Assembly (NCBI RefSeq): GCF_040115645.1 | Contig: NC_089549.1 | Span: 3,286,001-3,350,000, forward strand | Source of the DNA: Euwallacea fornicatus | Lineage: Eukaryota; Arthropoda; Insecta; Coleoptera; Curculionidae | Length of the DNA stretch: 64,000 nt | Direction of reading: 5' to 3' | Part shown: piece by piece, positions 39,701 through 53,500 of the stretch | Position numbering within the stretch: position 1 is the first letter of the stretch | How the letters are laid out: each line of letters opens with the position of its first letter | Program-made: the position numbers and the translations under genes | Notes under the pieces: model-generated | What the model saw: only the letters and a program-made list of their open reading frames with translations | The model's database searches: none | Told to the model about the DNA's origin: nothing

Positions 39701-42700
39701 TGTGTACTAAAATTAGTTATTTGATGTAAATCCCGTCAAGTTTATTTTGGATCGTCTCTTCTGAATTTTTCAAATTTCTTTGTGATATGAAATTAGAAAA
39801 TTCCCATCCCGCGTCAGTGTGATTAGTACAGTTCCAGGTGCCCTTAATACGTTTAGATTCTAAATTATTTTTTGAATGTAAATGTGTAATCTTGTCGTCT
39901 AAGACGAGGAAGCGTTTAAAAGATTAATTCCAGTCATTTTGGCTTGTATTCAAGAGCAATCGAAATGTTCACTTAGGACGCCGTGTGGAAATAACAAACT
40001 CATCGTTCTAAAGCGTACATTAGAGACTTTAAAGATATGAAAAATTTAGTCCGTATTTTGTAGTCGTTAAGATAAAATGTTTCCCTCGCCGAACGTCGTA
40101 TTTGAATACACATAATTTCCGCTAAAAACCCGGCTATTTCTAGAAATATATTGGCCGTAGATCACAGAGCAATGCCGGTCTAAATGGTACTTTTTACAGG
40201 GGGATTAGCTAAACGATGTATTTGTTTATGCTCCTTTTGCTTGAGTTATCTAGTTTTTCATTAGGAAACCGAGAACCATACGAAAAAGACGTATTTTTCT
40301 AGTGAGAAATCTCTATGCTGTGACAGTCGAATAATAAAATACCGCAATTCGCAAATTTGTCACAAACATCTATATGAGGCTCCGATAAAAAAATATTCCT
40401 TTTTCAATGGCATCTATCTCGTAAATAATAAGAATAAGACGGGCGCCATTCGTGCGAAATATGTCAAGTCTAAAAATTGGAAAAACCATATTTGTAGTAG
40501 ATGCGAGTGCAAAGTTTTACATAATGTAAAAGTTTTCTGATAGGGATTGCAACGTGCTGTAAAGCCAAATGGACTTAACCCAGATTCGGATTTTTAGGAT
40601 CTAGTTGGGTCCCCTGGATTAATTTGATTCGATGTTTCACTTTGTTTATGTATTTATGAGCACTGGAAAAGCGTACTGTTGGTCCAGAGGTGGGAATTGG
40701 TTTATTTTGTGTTGAGTGCCCAATTTGAAATTTAAAATCATTGAGTGCTTGGCCCTTGACACATCGTTAAGCTATAATTTGTTTTTCTAATTATTTCTTC
40801 CGCAATTTTCATTTCGTGCACAATAAAGCAGCGAAATTCTCGAACAAAGGCTGCAACCGGGCATATCGGGAATATACGTATTTTGGTCGGTTCAAGTTAC
40901 TGAAAAATTATAGAGAAATTTATTATAGGTTAGAGAATACGTTCAAGAAATTACAAAGATGAAGAGCTGTACTTAGAGTACGGGAAACATTTTAATAATC
41001 CCCCTGGCAATGGCACCTATTCAGCTTGCTAAACAGAAAATTTTAAACCGGAAATCTGCCCCGTTTAACGTACCCTTAAAGGTCCTATTAACTCGTTATT
41101 TACGATTCAGAGTCCAACTTGTTTAAAGGCCCATTCTATCAGCGAACAAAGCGTTCCTCCTTTTTATGCAAATTAAAACCTTGTTTTTCAACTCAAAGGA
41201 AAACCTTATTATTCGAAATCGATTTTCCGTTGAATGGTTCCAAATATGCGATATAAAAGGGCCATTTCAGCACATTATTGTAGTGTTCTTTCACTTCGGC
41301 ATATTTCAGTGTCAGACCAACTTATAATGCGCGTTTTCCACCATTTGTCATTTTGCGAAAAACAAGATATGTGGCTGGTAAAGTTACGTGATAAAGAAGG
41401 TGCTGAGGGACTCTTTCTCTTGAGACCAGAAAAAGTTTTTAATACGCTGACAATTCAACTTTGATGTTACGATGCCTTGCAAGCATTTTTATCGGAGAAT
41501 AGAAGCCAAAGGGCCATTAATTTTTTTTCTTACTTGATCCAAGAACGTAAAGAAACAGGTATACCAGCAAAACGTAAATGACAAACTGTTATGTTGCCGC
41601 TTAGGGTTGGACGGTATATCATTGCTGGTTAAGGAAACCACACACCTAATGCAGCTAGTGTTTGATTTAATACTTTGCCAAGTTAAACGATCTCTGGTTG
41701 TCGTAAACCTGGCATTAACAGCTTTGCTCCCCAAAATTTTGTCTTGGGATTTTTAACTCGTTAATAATAATGTGAGTATGTTGAATATTTGCACCACATT
41801 ACCCCCATGTTACCCTTGAAATGCTGCAGTGTGTAATTTATTTTCAATAAATTTTTGTGCGCCAAATTATGTCAGCACAATCGGGTAAATTTTTCGCTCT
41901 AAATACGCCCCTGTGATAGCCGGCTTAACAAACACGGTTTCAGCATTTTCGGAACTGTTAAATTTGTTGTTTTTATGCCATTAACTGTGCGTCACCTACA
42001 AATTTTAGAGTAGAATGTTAGAATTTTTATTTCGAATTGAAAATGATGATTGATATGATGATGGTGTCGCGTAAATTTAGGAAACTTGTAAACTTCATTA
42101 CCAGAAAAATTAGGATAATTTGCTGAATCTAAACCTGATTATTTTATTCCTTAATGGGACACAATGAACTGTAGACATATCTCAGTTATTTCGGATTTTA
42201 TGAAACCCAGATGTTCGTTAGATTATACTCCCTTCAAAATGATAAAACTCGTTTCTCTTCATCGCCAAAAAATTATTTATTCTTCAGTTTTTAATTGTAT
42301 TGCGTGAGCATTTTCTAACGGCTCGATCATTGATCCTAAAATTTGTTTCACTTCGGTTTCAATTATAATTTAAGTCTGACTTTATTTCTTGGAATTCGAT
42401 TAAAAGATTCAAAAATTGAAATCTCTCTCACTCTTTTGCAGTTCCCGATTAATTCGATTCTTTGAATGTCTAAAATTAGTAAATTCGCTTCCCTCATCAC
42501 TGCGAGTAATCAATTAGTTTAAAGTGTCGAAATCTGATTATTTCAAAATCGGCTAATTCACTTTCAGTTTTGTTCCTGGATTTTGTTATTTGTTTCATTA
42601 AAAGATTTGCAAAGACTTTGGCTTTAATGAAATTTTTGCTTTATAGTTTTAACTTAATTTTGTTTAGTTTTTATTCTTACTTTAATTTTGTTCCAGCGGC

Positions 42701-44530
42701 ACCTAAAAACTTTTTCATCTTGTTCCACTTCTTAACTAATGGACTTTATAACTTTTCCAGTTTAAGGTAAATTTGATTATAGAACAGGTAAGATCCAGTT
42801 GCTTGCCTCAGGTTCAGTGAAATACTCCAGATTTTGATTTTAATATTAATGAATTTACCGTTCTGCAAGAACGTTTTTGAGAAAATTTACCCGTTAAGCT
42901 TGAGACCCGCTAAAGTGAAGATATTAATGAAATCGTGCATCTAGGTCAAATATTTTAGAAGTCATTTGCCAGCAGCTGCTCCTGAAGAATTTCGGGCCTT
43001 CCAAAAGTAGCAAGAAATTCTTTTTGGATATTTTAAAATCAATTTTAGAGAGAAATTATTCAAAAGCGCGAATTGCCGAAAGTATATCATTGGGATTGCC
43101 CTCCTGGGTGAAAGGTTCGTGAAATAATTTACTTGCTCCTCATCGATCATCGAAGGTCAATGTAACACGATGAAAAGCAGCTGATAGTAATCAATTCGGC
43201 TCAGAATTTTCAGAAGAGCTTTCAAAATGACCTCACGACTGTCTGAAAATTTGTCTATTACTAATAGAATGTTATCTCACTTACATGTCAGAAGAAAGTC
43301 ACTTCCACACCCAAAAATTCGCTGCAATCTTCGTCGGTGTAAATAATCGAGAAATTCTCGAATACCTTATTCATAATTAAATGAGTAGTCTTAGTTGAAA
43401 ATAATCTAGAAAAATGAGGTATTTCAAATAATAATGAATCTAATATTTCAGGTTTCTGCCTCCTCAATAAATTTCGCTAAATTAAAAAGTCGAGGCGAAA
43501 CGTTCACAGCTATTTTTCTCTTTTGTTAAAATTCTTCTATCTGATGCCGACGTCTTTCTTCCTACTTGCCGGGGATGTTATTTCCGAGGTACCTACGGAA
43601 AAGAATATTTATTAAATTAAATGGAAATCAAACGTGTTACAGAAGCAAACGTTCACGATCGGTTTAATAAAAGCAAATTTCAAGCTCTCTAACTAAAGTG
43701 GCCCATAATTCCCGTATAAAGCACCCTTCTTCAGATATTTTTGTGTAGCAGTGACGTCCCACTTATCAGCATACCTCATTCATTCTGTTTTCTGCACACC
43801 GTTGCAGAAAAGATCAAACGTCAAGATTGCAGAGAAGGTGCGACATATTATTAAAGGAGCTATGACATTTTTTGTAAGTAAAGCGGATTTTCTTTCATGC
43901 CAGTCCTGCAACGTCGACAATTCAGGTAGATCGCGATGAATAGGAACCATGTCTTAGAAAAATTCTGTTCATATGAAATTCTCTAAAGAGCTCGCGCACT
44001 CACAGCTCAAGAATATGAGAAAAAAAAATGGCACATTCTAACAGCAAAGATATTCGCAACACAAACCACGTCCGATTGTTGGAAACGCCACCTCAGTTCA
44101 AGCCTCCCTCATATTCATGGCCATTAATACTTTTTAGGGATTCGGTGCTCAAATCCGGGCTATAAACCGCTGGAAGATAAGCGATCAAGGTCTCATGGAC
44201 CAATATTTTGTGTAATCTTGTATGTCTGAAACGGTTTCGGTGCAATGAGTACGGATTAAGGACAGCAAAATTGAAGATAAATATAGATGGAACTAGGGCA
44301 GTACGTGGCAGGACTTATAGAAACAAAGGTGCGGAATAAGGAGACCATTTTCCATTCGGTATGTGTCACTGCAGTTGTTCTTGTTAGGTAATGTGTTCGT
44401 TGTTTGATTTGGGGTCAGCCGCAATTTGTAGAGATCCACGGTAAGAACTTAGTCAGGCATCAGAAACTTTCCTTACGAAAATATCTAACTCCATCAGAAG
44501 TACTTGGATCTAGCAAGGTCGAAGAACAGC
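36725..44530. other. 7.8-kb non-coding block, no supported genes
   Basis: Short frames only, none with a recognisable domain or a CASK-like exon. A less AT-rich, non-repetitive patch at about 36940-37460 (for example tttacattcgagcgccgtta) could be a conserved regulatory element, without proof. The sequence at 43990-44330 has an odd, coding-like texture in broken frames and may be another very old transposon relic. Confidence 0.35.
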
Positions 44531-45606
44531 TACGGTCAGTAACAAAAATATTGGAACGGAGGATAAACATTTACAAAATCAGATATTTCTCCGTTAAATA
44601 GTGAAAAATAAACAGAGATATTTTTTTGTAATGTAGTAAATCACCAAAAATGAAGAGTTACAGCAGAAGTTTGGCAATATTTAACAGAAATATGTAACGA
44701 ACAAATATTCAAAATGATAACATTTCAATGATCGCAAATGTTGGAATGATTCAGTTCTTATACACCTACGGGAAATATAGATATTTTTAATATAAAATAT
44801 GGCCACCGTTTTGCTCAATAACACTTTTCAACCGCTTTGGCATTGATTTTTTTTTGTAGAAAATCTGTTCAATTTATTCCATTCTTTTTGCAACGCTTGC
44901 TTTAAAGCGTCTTTATTAATAGTTTGATAACTTCTTATCTGCGTCCCAAGAAAATGCCATACGCTCAATGGGGTTAAGGTCTGGACGCTGGGCAGGAGTT
45001 GTGATGACCTTAGAACAATTATAAAGTAGCCACCCTTGTACTATTCGAGCTCTATGTTTGGAGTTGTTCTCTTGATAGAATTTGAACGTGTTTAAAATGG
45101 TCATATTTTCAGCACTGTATCGAAGATTGTATTTTAAAAAATAGAAATAGTACATTTGGTCCATTTTTCGTTCTATAAATATCAATTTTCTAACTCCCGC
45201 AATAGATACGCATCCCCGAACCGTAACAGACTCTCCACTCTCTGGGACGTCCATCAGAGCCAAAGATGTTAAATTTGGTCTTATTACAGAAAATTGCGTC
45301 TGACCAGTAATTGTTTACATTGCTTATTAAAATATTTACAATATTTATTAAAATGAAATTGTTGATGTCAAGAGCATTATGAGCCGTTCCAAGGGTATGT
45401 AATGGAATCGTCCCAATATATTTGGATCATTGAAAGGTTACCATTTAAACATTTTTTAATTGCCAATTTTTGTTGTTAAATATTTGAAAACTTCAATTAT
45501 AAATCTTTATTTTTGGTAATTCGAGGATTTATGATAAAAAAATTCGAGAAATACCTTATTTTGTAAGTGTTTAGTGTTCGTCCTAATATTTTTGGTACCG
45601 ACTGTA
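44531..45606 (-). mobile_element. Tc1-like element, N-terminally deleted, 1076 bp
   Basis: The left end TACGGTCAGTAACAAAAATA pairs with the reverse complement of the right end TACAGTCGGTACCAAAAATA. Pairing continues through TTACAAAATCAGATATTTCTC against TTACAAAATAAGGTATTTCTC, about 65 bp in all. TA bounds both ends. The internal transposase is on the minus strand and lacks its HTH half, so the element is shorter than the usual 1.6 kb. Confidence 0.85.
44916..45310 (-). pseudogene. Tc1 transposase catalytic-domain fragment
   Basis: 45263 down to 44916 is open and reads VTVRGCVSIAGVRKLIFIER, ENMTILNTFKFYQENNSKHR (normal QDNDSKHR, second catalytic Asp changed) and TTPAQRPDLNPIERM (third catalytic residue). 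Just upstream, in another frame, WSDAIFCNKTKFNIFGSDGR corresponds to WSDESKFNIFGSDGR. The DNA-binding N-terminus is missing. The end after IERM is frameshifted. Confidence 0.85.
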
Positions 45607-45846
45607 ATTTGAACCGAACCTGCGTTGTTCGGTTTTATAACAATTTTGTTTTTAAGTATGTTTAGAATGCTGCAAATAATCGGAAAATAAGCTTAAGGTC
45701 GTCGAAAGATATACAGAGTTGTGATTTGTAAAATATCAATAACCTTAAAATTTTCAAGGTATGCGTTCATGAGAAGGTATTATATCGAACGTCTCATTAA
45801 GACCGGTTATTTTCAATTTATCAGGTGCGAACATTGAGCCTTAGTT

Positions 45847-46800
45847 ATGGCGGATTACACGGGCGCCGAGCGCATAGAGATTGTGAATATCCACTACCAA
45901 AATGGTGAGGGTTGGGCGTGATACGATTCGAGAATGTTGAGGATTTTTCGGTTACCATTACGCGCCTTCTCGCACTACAACGGTCAGTTCAAACCCAGAC
46001 GAGACTTGTACGTGATCGTTCAGCTCGGTCTAATGAAAACATTACAGCAGATAATTAGAGTGTTGACCAGAATCCTTCCAAATCGATTTGCAATCGTTCT
46101 CAGCAATTGAGAGTTTTACGAAACAGTTCACAACGAATTTTGACTAAAGATGTAGAGCTGGAAACTTGCAAGATTCAGTTGACACCACATTTGAAGCTCA
46201 CAGACCATGCCGAACGTTCACAGAATGGATGCTAAAGCCACAACGAGCGAATAGTGATTTTTCGTACAAAATCATCTCTGATGCGAGGCATTCCTAACTT
46301 GATGACTATGTGAACAGTCAAAGTTGTCGCATTTGTGAAGCTAAGAGTATCAGAATGATTCTTCAACGTCCCATGCATTCACTAGGCTCCACTGTCGGCG
46401 ATGCGGTCACCGTCAACCGCGATCGTAATCGTGGGATGACAAAGAAATTTTTCTGGATTCAAATCGCTGGAATGAGTCTTACGGACATTTGATTTGAACA
46501 AGATGTTGAAACCTGCTGCACAGCAAATGACACAATGAAAATGTTGAAGATGAAATTTCAAAGGAGAATTATCTTGAGCCGCGGCAACGTGACATAACCA
46601 CCACGATCGTGCAATTTGGCGTCCTTGGATTTTTTTACTTGAGTTTTTTTGAAAGGAACGGTGTATGCCAACAAACCAATAACAATTCCTAAACTAAAAG
46701 ATCAGATTCGACGCGCCATTGATGAAATCGAGCCTCGCTATGTCAAAATGTTATGGGAAATTTCGTTAAAAGAATTAACGACTACCACCAGTCGCTAGTT
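45847..46800 (+). pseudogene. Tc1/mariner-superfamily transposase relic
   Basis: It starts MADYTGAERIEIVNIHYQNG (ATG at 45847), then a TGA stop. FFGRH-like residues and the HTH (RTTIQRL-like) lie in broken frames. At 46270-46490 SDARHS, YVNSQSCRICE and MILQRPMHSL correspond to SDEAHFxLDGYVNxQNCRIWG and RPLHSPRVTVW of a common insect family. The tail at about 46660-46790 reads GTVYANKPITIPKLKDQIRR and AIDEIEPRYVKMLWE. There are many stops and shifts, and no clear TIRs were located. Confidence 0.72.
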
Positions 46801-49800
46801 AAGGTTGAGCGCATATTGCATGCCAAGAGTAACGGCCACGTCTATGCTCTTTATTGCAATGAAAAGTTTTCAAATAAATACTGCATTTTCTTCAATTGTT
46901 AAAATAACCGCGCTTAATGACACACCTTATTTTGAACGGACTTTCCTTACGAACAATGCAGCTGTTACATGGAATGGATGTATTACACACATGAGCATTT
47001 AAAGGAATGTTCTCTGTAATAATTACACTGATCACTAACAAAAAGTTTAAAATACATTTGCTAAATCCAATATCAATTCCTATATCATATTTCAATTAAT
47101 TTCAATGATCCGCAGTATGCGTATTCAATGTAATATTGTGTTCGAATTATATAGGATCGCGATAGAAATTAAATGAAATTTGGCCAAACACAATCTAAAT
47201 CCATAAATTCGTTAACTTTATTTAAATATCAGACTTTCAAAATTGTTGCTGAAGTAACTTTATCTGCCCAGTAACTTGTGGCGGTTTTATTAAATTTTTA
47301 TGAAAATCGAATACGAATAATTTTCATTGAAACTTTTGGTGTGAGTGTTTTGGGCAAAAGATTACTGGACTGATGACCAGTTTTTCGGTATACACTGTAA
47401 ATATGGTCATTTGAAATAATATGCATTGTCGTTTTTTTTCGGATTTTACGTTTGTCATCGTTTTTCTTTTTAAATCTGAAAATCGTAATGAATTCTACGC
47501 AAATGTGTTTAAGTATTTAACGATATTTTAGAAAATTACATTTTTTTCGTTCCATTAATAAATGGTACTTTCAATTCGTTTATTGAAATGAATAAAAATT
47601 GTTAGTTTTTGCAGCATCCATATCTCCAAGTTATAAAAATATCTACACCAAAATTTGATATCTAAAAGTTTTTGTTTGTCACCTACTTTCAGCTAAATTT
47701 CCGAATTGTTCAGGACTAAATTTTGTAAAAAAATGATATTATTTATATTCCTAAGCCACTTGTACAATATATAAAGTTGCCAGTGAAATCCAAAAAATTA
47801 CAGGACCGTACTACCATGAATCTTGAAAATACGAATTAATTTCTATAAAAGATTTTTAAAATTATAACTCTCCTCAGAAATACACTATTCCATTGTGTTT
47901 ATGTTATTTTGGAGTTTCCTCCCCTGTAAAGCATGAAACTTGCGACGTTTTCCTAGAAATTACAGAGCGGGTTGCATGGGAAAAAACTATTAATTTTCGT
48001 TGTGCCTCTAATGCATATAATTTTAGTCATTCCAAATTTCCCTTGTGATTTACGAAATTTCAAGACTTCTAAAAGGTTGAAAAAATTATTTTAATGCAAG
48101 GCTTTCTTGAAAAAATTCTCTTTGAAAAGTAGCTACTTCACTGAAATCTTAATTTTAGCAAGAAAATTTTTGGAACTTTCTCGTGAAATGGTCAGTATTT
48201 CTTGAAACTTATCACAAGTCAGTTTCGAGAGAAAACGTTTTGCTGCAGAAGCTACAGGAGTAAATATTAATTTTCTGATATTCTACAATATAAATTCACA
48301 TGTAATATTTTCATATTTCCACTTTTCCTATTGTTTTACTGTTTTTTTAGATTTTTTTAGTTATCCATTCAAATTGTATTATCCTCAATGGTCTCATAGA
48401 GGAGGTTATTTGCTCGTTTGCTTATTTTACCGTAAGTCGTTTAATTTGATTCGTGCTCTAGAGATACGCTTACACCACTTACCATTTCCTTTGATCTTCA
48501 TCCATAAGACGACTTCAAAATACAATTTTCAATTCGAATCCGTCGGGTATTCCCCCTGTCGCTTTTATAGATTATTTCATGTTTCCTATAAATATGTTAA
48601 TAATAATGATAATAATAATCTTTATTTCCTAGAAAATAGGCTATCGACCCTTAGGTCTTTCTGCCCTTGTTTAGAGTATTTTAATATGTTAATATAAAAC
48701 GTATTTGATACGTCAAGATCTCGATCGATACATAGTCCGATATGTCAATCATTCTTCCAACTTTGTTAGCAAAGTGGATTATGTAGCTTAATGTTAATAT
48801 TGGAAACTGTTAACTGTACCACCCCCAATCCCCCTAAAATCATCTAACTGACTCTCTCTTTACTACCAGCAGTCCGTCGATCAATCAAAAATTTTTATGA
48901 TTCATTACGTCTGATCTGTTTCAGTATTTCATGGTGTCCTCAATACAAGAAGGTGTTGCAATTATGAAATACTGAAAAAATAATTAATATCTCACGTGTA
49001 GACTAGATTTCTCGCTATAGTTAGTTCGAGTAAGTGAACATGTTTTTGTCCCAAATAGGCAGAAGTTTATTGTTCATTTCTTAAGTTTGGAAAGAATTGC
49101 TTTTATTAAACTAATACCACCAAAAATCTGAGAAAATCTCCAGTTAAAAAGCAAATAACTGACCTCAATATACTTGATTGCCAAGACGGATCGATTTCCA
49201 CAAATAGTTTCAGTCTGTATCTTTTAAAAATAGTCCAAAATTGTGAAGTACTTTACGTCCCTTGGAGGTTTTTCTCGGAACGTTAATTAATAAATGTATC
49301 TAAACAATAATGACTGAGTGGTTTAGCACAAAACCGATTCTGTACGTCTAAAGCTAATACGTCGCACATTGGACGGCAGAAGATACTTCATCAAGTTTGT
49401 AGTTTTTTGTATGCATAGCAAATATGGCCATGTTCCAAGCACGTTATGCATGCAAATGGCTATTTTCACTATACCTATAAAGCCAAGTTTGAAGGCAGAA
49501 AACTAATTTGTAACATTCACGAAGTAATTTTCCAGGTAAATGGACAAGAGAAGATGAGAGTTATCTTATAGTAACATATAAATAGTAAGAGGAGAATCTA
49601 TAATTATCGTTCATTAGTTTGCCAAAGAGAAGACATTTTGTTACGTGTAATTACGAGCTTCATGATTTCATAATGAAATCATAATGGGGAAGCAATGATA
49701 CGTAATACATTCCAGTGGCAGTCTGAGCAAAGCAGAATTTATGCTTTCAAGGCTCTTAAATAATATAAACTGATTTTTTCAAAAAAGAGTAGCAGTAACG

Positions 49801-50369
49801 TGGTTTGGCCTGGTTAAACTGAACGAACTTAAAGTTTTAAGGTTGGTTCAGACCAGCAACTTAAATATTACTCCGACACTTCACTACCTTGATCTGAATA
49901 TTTTCATAATTTTGCAATAAACTGAAGTGATCCGATTTTTTCCGAAAGTACCGACCTTATGACGAGCGAGATTCAGCGACTGCCCAGGACGGTCTACCAG
50001 GGGGGAATTTCTATGGTCGGTGAGAGAGAGAGAGAGAGAGCGATGATTAAGATTTTCACCAAGGACCACATATTTTCTTGGGCAAGCCCTGTATTTAGTC
50101 GACGGAAAATTAATGTTTATACATTTGACTTTTATAAGATTGCACTTCATATGTTTCACGATGTATTGTATTTTACTACCTGCATTCATCGCCACATTTA
50201 TCAGGACTAATGTTTGTGTAATCTGGGATAATGCAACCATTCATCAGGATATATGCTGACTTTGATTCATTCGACTATAGGTTAAGCTATGCTGTCTGCA
50301 GAATTAATAACGGACAATTTATTTCTATTCGATATCAACTTGAAGCTTTACAGATTCTTTTATTTCCAG
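46801..50369. other. Non-coding stretch upstream of the first visible CASK exon
   Basis: AT-rich DNA with no identifiable exon. A perfect inverted repeat with 10-bp arms and 1-nt centre (atgatttcat/atgaaatcat) lies at 49662-49682. A trinucleotide-rich patch (aataataatgataataat) is at about 48600, and an (AG)n run at about 50021-50040. Presumed CASK intron. Confidence 0.45.
50020..50040. repeat. (GA)n microsatellite
   Basis: About nine GA units in gtgagagagagagagagaga, roughly 330 bp upstream of the first visible CASK exon. Confidence 0.85.
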
Positions 50370-50561
50370 GCTCTCCTCCAAGCCCACGACGTAGTGGCCC
50401 ATGAAGTCTATGGGGAAGACGCAGTGCGAGTCACCCCTCCGCCTCTTCTGCCATATCTAAATGGTGGTGAGGATCTCGACGGTCCCAATGGGGAACTCGA
50501 GTTGGAGAACGTTACCAGGGTACGGTTGGTGCAATTCCAGAAAAATACTGATGAACCCATG
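50370..50561 (+). CDS. CASK: CASK exon: end of L27, linker, start of PDZ
   Basis: 64 codons, phase 0 at both ends, with acceptor tatttccag and donor gtgagt. It begins ALLQAHDVVAHEVYG and continues with RVTPPPLLPYLNGG, an acidic linker, and ends RVRLVQFQKNTDEPM, the first strand of the PDZ domain. The L27 end is the segment that in the family pairs with Veli/Lin-7. The linker is shorter and richer in Gly/Asp/Glu than the vertebrate form as I remember it. The preceding exon was not found, so the size of the upstream intron is unknown. The following intron is about 5.6 kb and holds two Tc1-like relics. Confidence 0.95.
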
Positions 50562-53500
50562 GTGAGTCTCATTAACCAACATTTTACGTTTTACTCGTTT
50601 AGTGAGCTGTGAAAATTATTCCTAAAAATTCGCCGAGAGGTTGTAAGTCGTAAAGGAATATTTTGGAAAAAGTTCAAGTTTAGTAGTTTTCACGACGTGG
50701 GACAGATATGGAAGTAACTATGAGAACTTGGGGTAATGGAGAGCTTCGAACTAATTTGGCTTCTCTCCAGGAAACTTATTTTTATAGACTAATGCTTAAT
50801 AAGTAGTTCCATATATTACATAGAAATACTTGCCTCTGGTAATGACTTATATCATAATAAAATACTATAGCAGCTTCTCCGTCATGTAGCTTTTACCTGC
50901 TTTTTTGATGGCAAAAAACAGACCTTTCGACCCAAAACATTTCCGCTACAAATTACGGGATGCGTCATTGAAGAAAAGGTGTAGTGATAACAATTTATCA
51001 CGTGGAGAAACCAGAAAATGTCTAAAAGGTCGGAAACTCCCGGACAAATTTTCCATAGTTATTATTCTCTTTCCACGTATTATGTTTCTTGCGTCGTTTT
51101 ATTCCGACTCGGGCAATCTCCATGAGAAGACATTTTAGAGCAAAATATAGCTCTAATATAGTTAAATTACGTCTTATAATATCCATAAGACCTTCTTATA
51201 CTTCATTTTGCGACATGTTGTGTTTGGCATGGAGATGGAATATCATTTTCCTTTTATTACTATGTTTTGGAACGAAATGACGCCATTGATCTTCTTTCAT
51301 TGACTGAACAACAGTTATTTATAGAATTGTTTGTGAACTGTGTAGAATTTATTTATAAAGTGAAATTGGATTTTCTATATTTGAATCTGTATTTAATATG
51401 TGTAAGACAATATGTCGAAAATTTCAGGGAAGCTAAATTTATCTAAGAATCTCCTTGTGAGTTTTCCACTCACTTCTAATCATCTATATACAGTGACTCG
51501 CATTAATATTCGGACACTATAGTATTTTTGGAAGTGTTAGGTTTTTTACTAACTCATTCTCAACTAACATTATTTATTGCGTAATCTTTGGTTACAACAA
51601 TGTTTCTAGTATATATGAATACATTTTTGATCTTTTAAATTTAATTATATACAACGATACTATCGAACAAAGAAAACAAGGAATAATTTTACTATCGCAA
51701 AAATATTCGGACACATACCAGGAACACAATATTTGTAAACAAAATTTATATAAACAAAAAACATATAAACAAATTAATACTTCGTAGGATTGCCTTTATG
51801 TTGTATAACTTGTTGTAGCCATTTCGGTATCTTTTTAATTATTTTTTTTAATGTAATCTTTAGGTATGCGTTGCCACCCTTCAAATAATCGTTGTTTTAA
51901 CTCGTTTTTGGAGTTGACTGGATTATAATGAACTTTACGGTCTAAAAATGCCCATAGATTTTCTATAAGGGTTAAGATCAGGTGATTGTGTAGGAGGATT
52001 TAATACTTTAGGACAATTATATAATAAATACTCTTGGACTAAACGCGACTTATGTTTTGGATCATTATCCTGGTAAAATTAAAAATAGTCGCATATACCT
52101 AATTTTTCAGCACTTTTTAGTAAATTTCCTTCAATAAATACTAATTCGCCTACTCCTGCAGCTGAGATGCAGCTCCAAACCATTATGCTCCCTCCGCTGT
52201 ATTTCACCGTAGGCCGAAGATTATTAATTTTTAGCTCTTCATTCTTTTTGCGCCATACCATGTTACGACCATCGGATTCAAAAATATTGAATTTTTTTTC
52301 ATCAGCAAATATAACGTTTTCCCAGTATGTTTTCTCTTTCACAACGAATTCGTGAGCAAAGGCGAGACATCTCTTGCGATTGACTTCCAACACGTATGGG
52401 GCTTTTTTCGGGCTCCTCTTCCGTTGTACCCGTCTACTTTTAATAATCGCTGAACTGTGTCAGGTTGTACTTTTTTGCCACTGTATTCTAATAAATCAGC
52501 TGTTAATTTAGGGATACTCAGTCCAGGGTTTATTTTAATTTGTTTAATAATTTTTCGCTTCTCACGCTCATCAATAAGTTTCGGGCGTCTTTTTTGCGGA
52601 ATTGGTTCAATCCGATCTTCTTGAACAAGTCTTCTAATTATATCACCAACTGTACTTTTACTTACACATAACAAATTACCGATTTCTCGATACGATCTGC
52701 CTTTAGCATGACGAAAAATATTGTCGTATGTCAAAAGAAATATATTTGCCTTTTCGCTTCATAATGTGAATTTTAGTAAGTAATAAGTTCACCTTCAAAC
52801 CCCCTTGCACACAACTAACAAGAAAATTGAGTCTGACGCATCTCTAATCTTTTACGATCATAAAAAACCCTGTATGCGATGTTTTTCTATTATTTTTTAC
52901 CTGCACTGCATCGCACCGCATTCCGTGTACGAATATTTTTGCGATAGTAAAATTATTCCTTGTTTTCTTTGTTCGATAGTATCGTTGTATATAATTAAAT
53001 TTAAAAGATCAAAAATGTATTCATATATACTAGAAACATTGTTGTAACCAAAGATTACGCAATAAATAATGTTAGTTAAGAATAAGTTAGCAAAAAAACT
53101 AATACTTCCAAAAATAGCTTGGTGTCCGAATATTAATGCGAGGCACTGTATATAAGAAGAATTAACTATTTTTTAGTAGTTTTAATTGATTAAAACCATA
53201 ATATTTATCGTAAGAGTTGCAATACTAATTTGATATTCGTATTTAGTTATAGTAGTACCATAATTGATTGGATTTTACATGCACATAACGCCGCGGGTTA
53301 CATCCAGGAAGTATTAGAGCCAGTAACTATTCCATACATTCAGCGTATTGCAAACATGCTTTTCCAGCAGGACAATGCATTGCTCGTATAATTATCTCTC
53401 ATCTATAACATCGCAATGTTATGTGCTATCTTGGCATCCACGCTCTCCTGATCTTTCCCCCATAGAACACGTATAAGGCATGACAGGAAGAAGAATTACC

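Noticed and set aside
41234..41464. 76-codon frame ending with a protein-like run (MWLVKLRDKEGAEGLFLL)
   Set aside because: It looked like a possible upstream CASK exon but matches no CASK segment that I know and has no fitting donor site at a useful phase.
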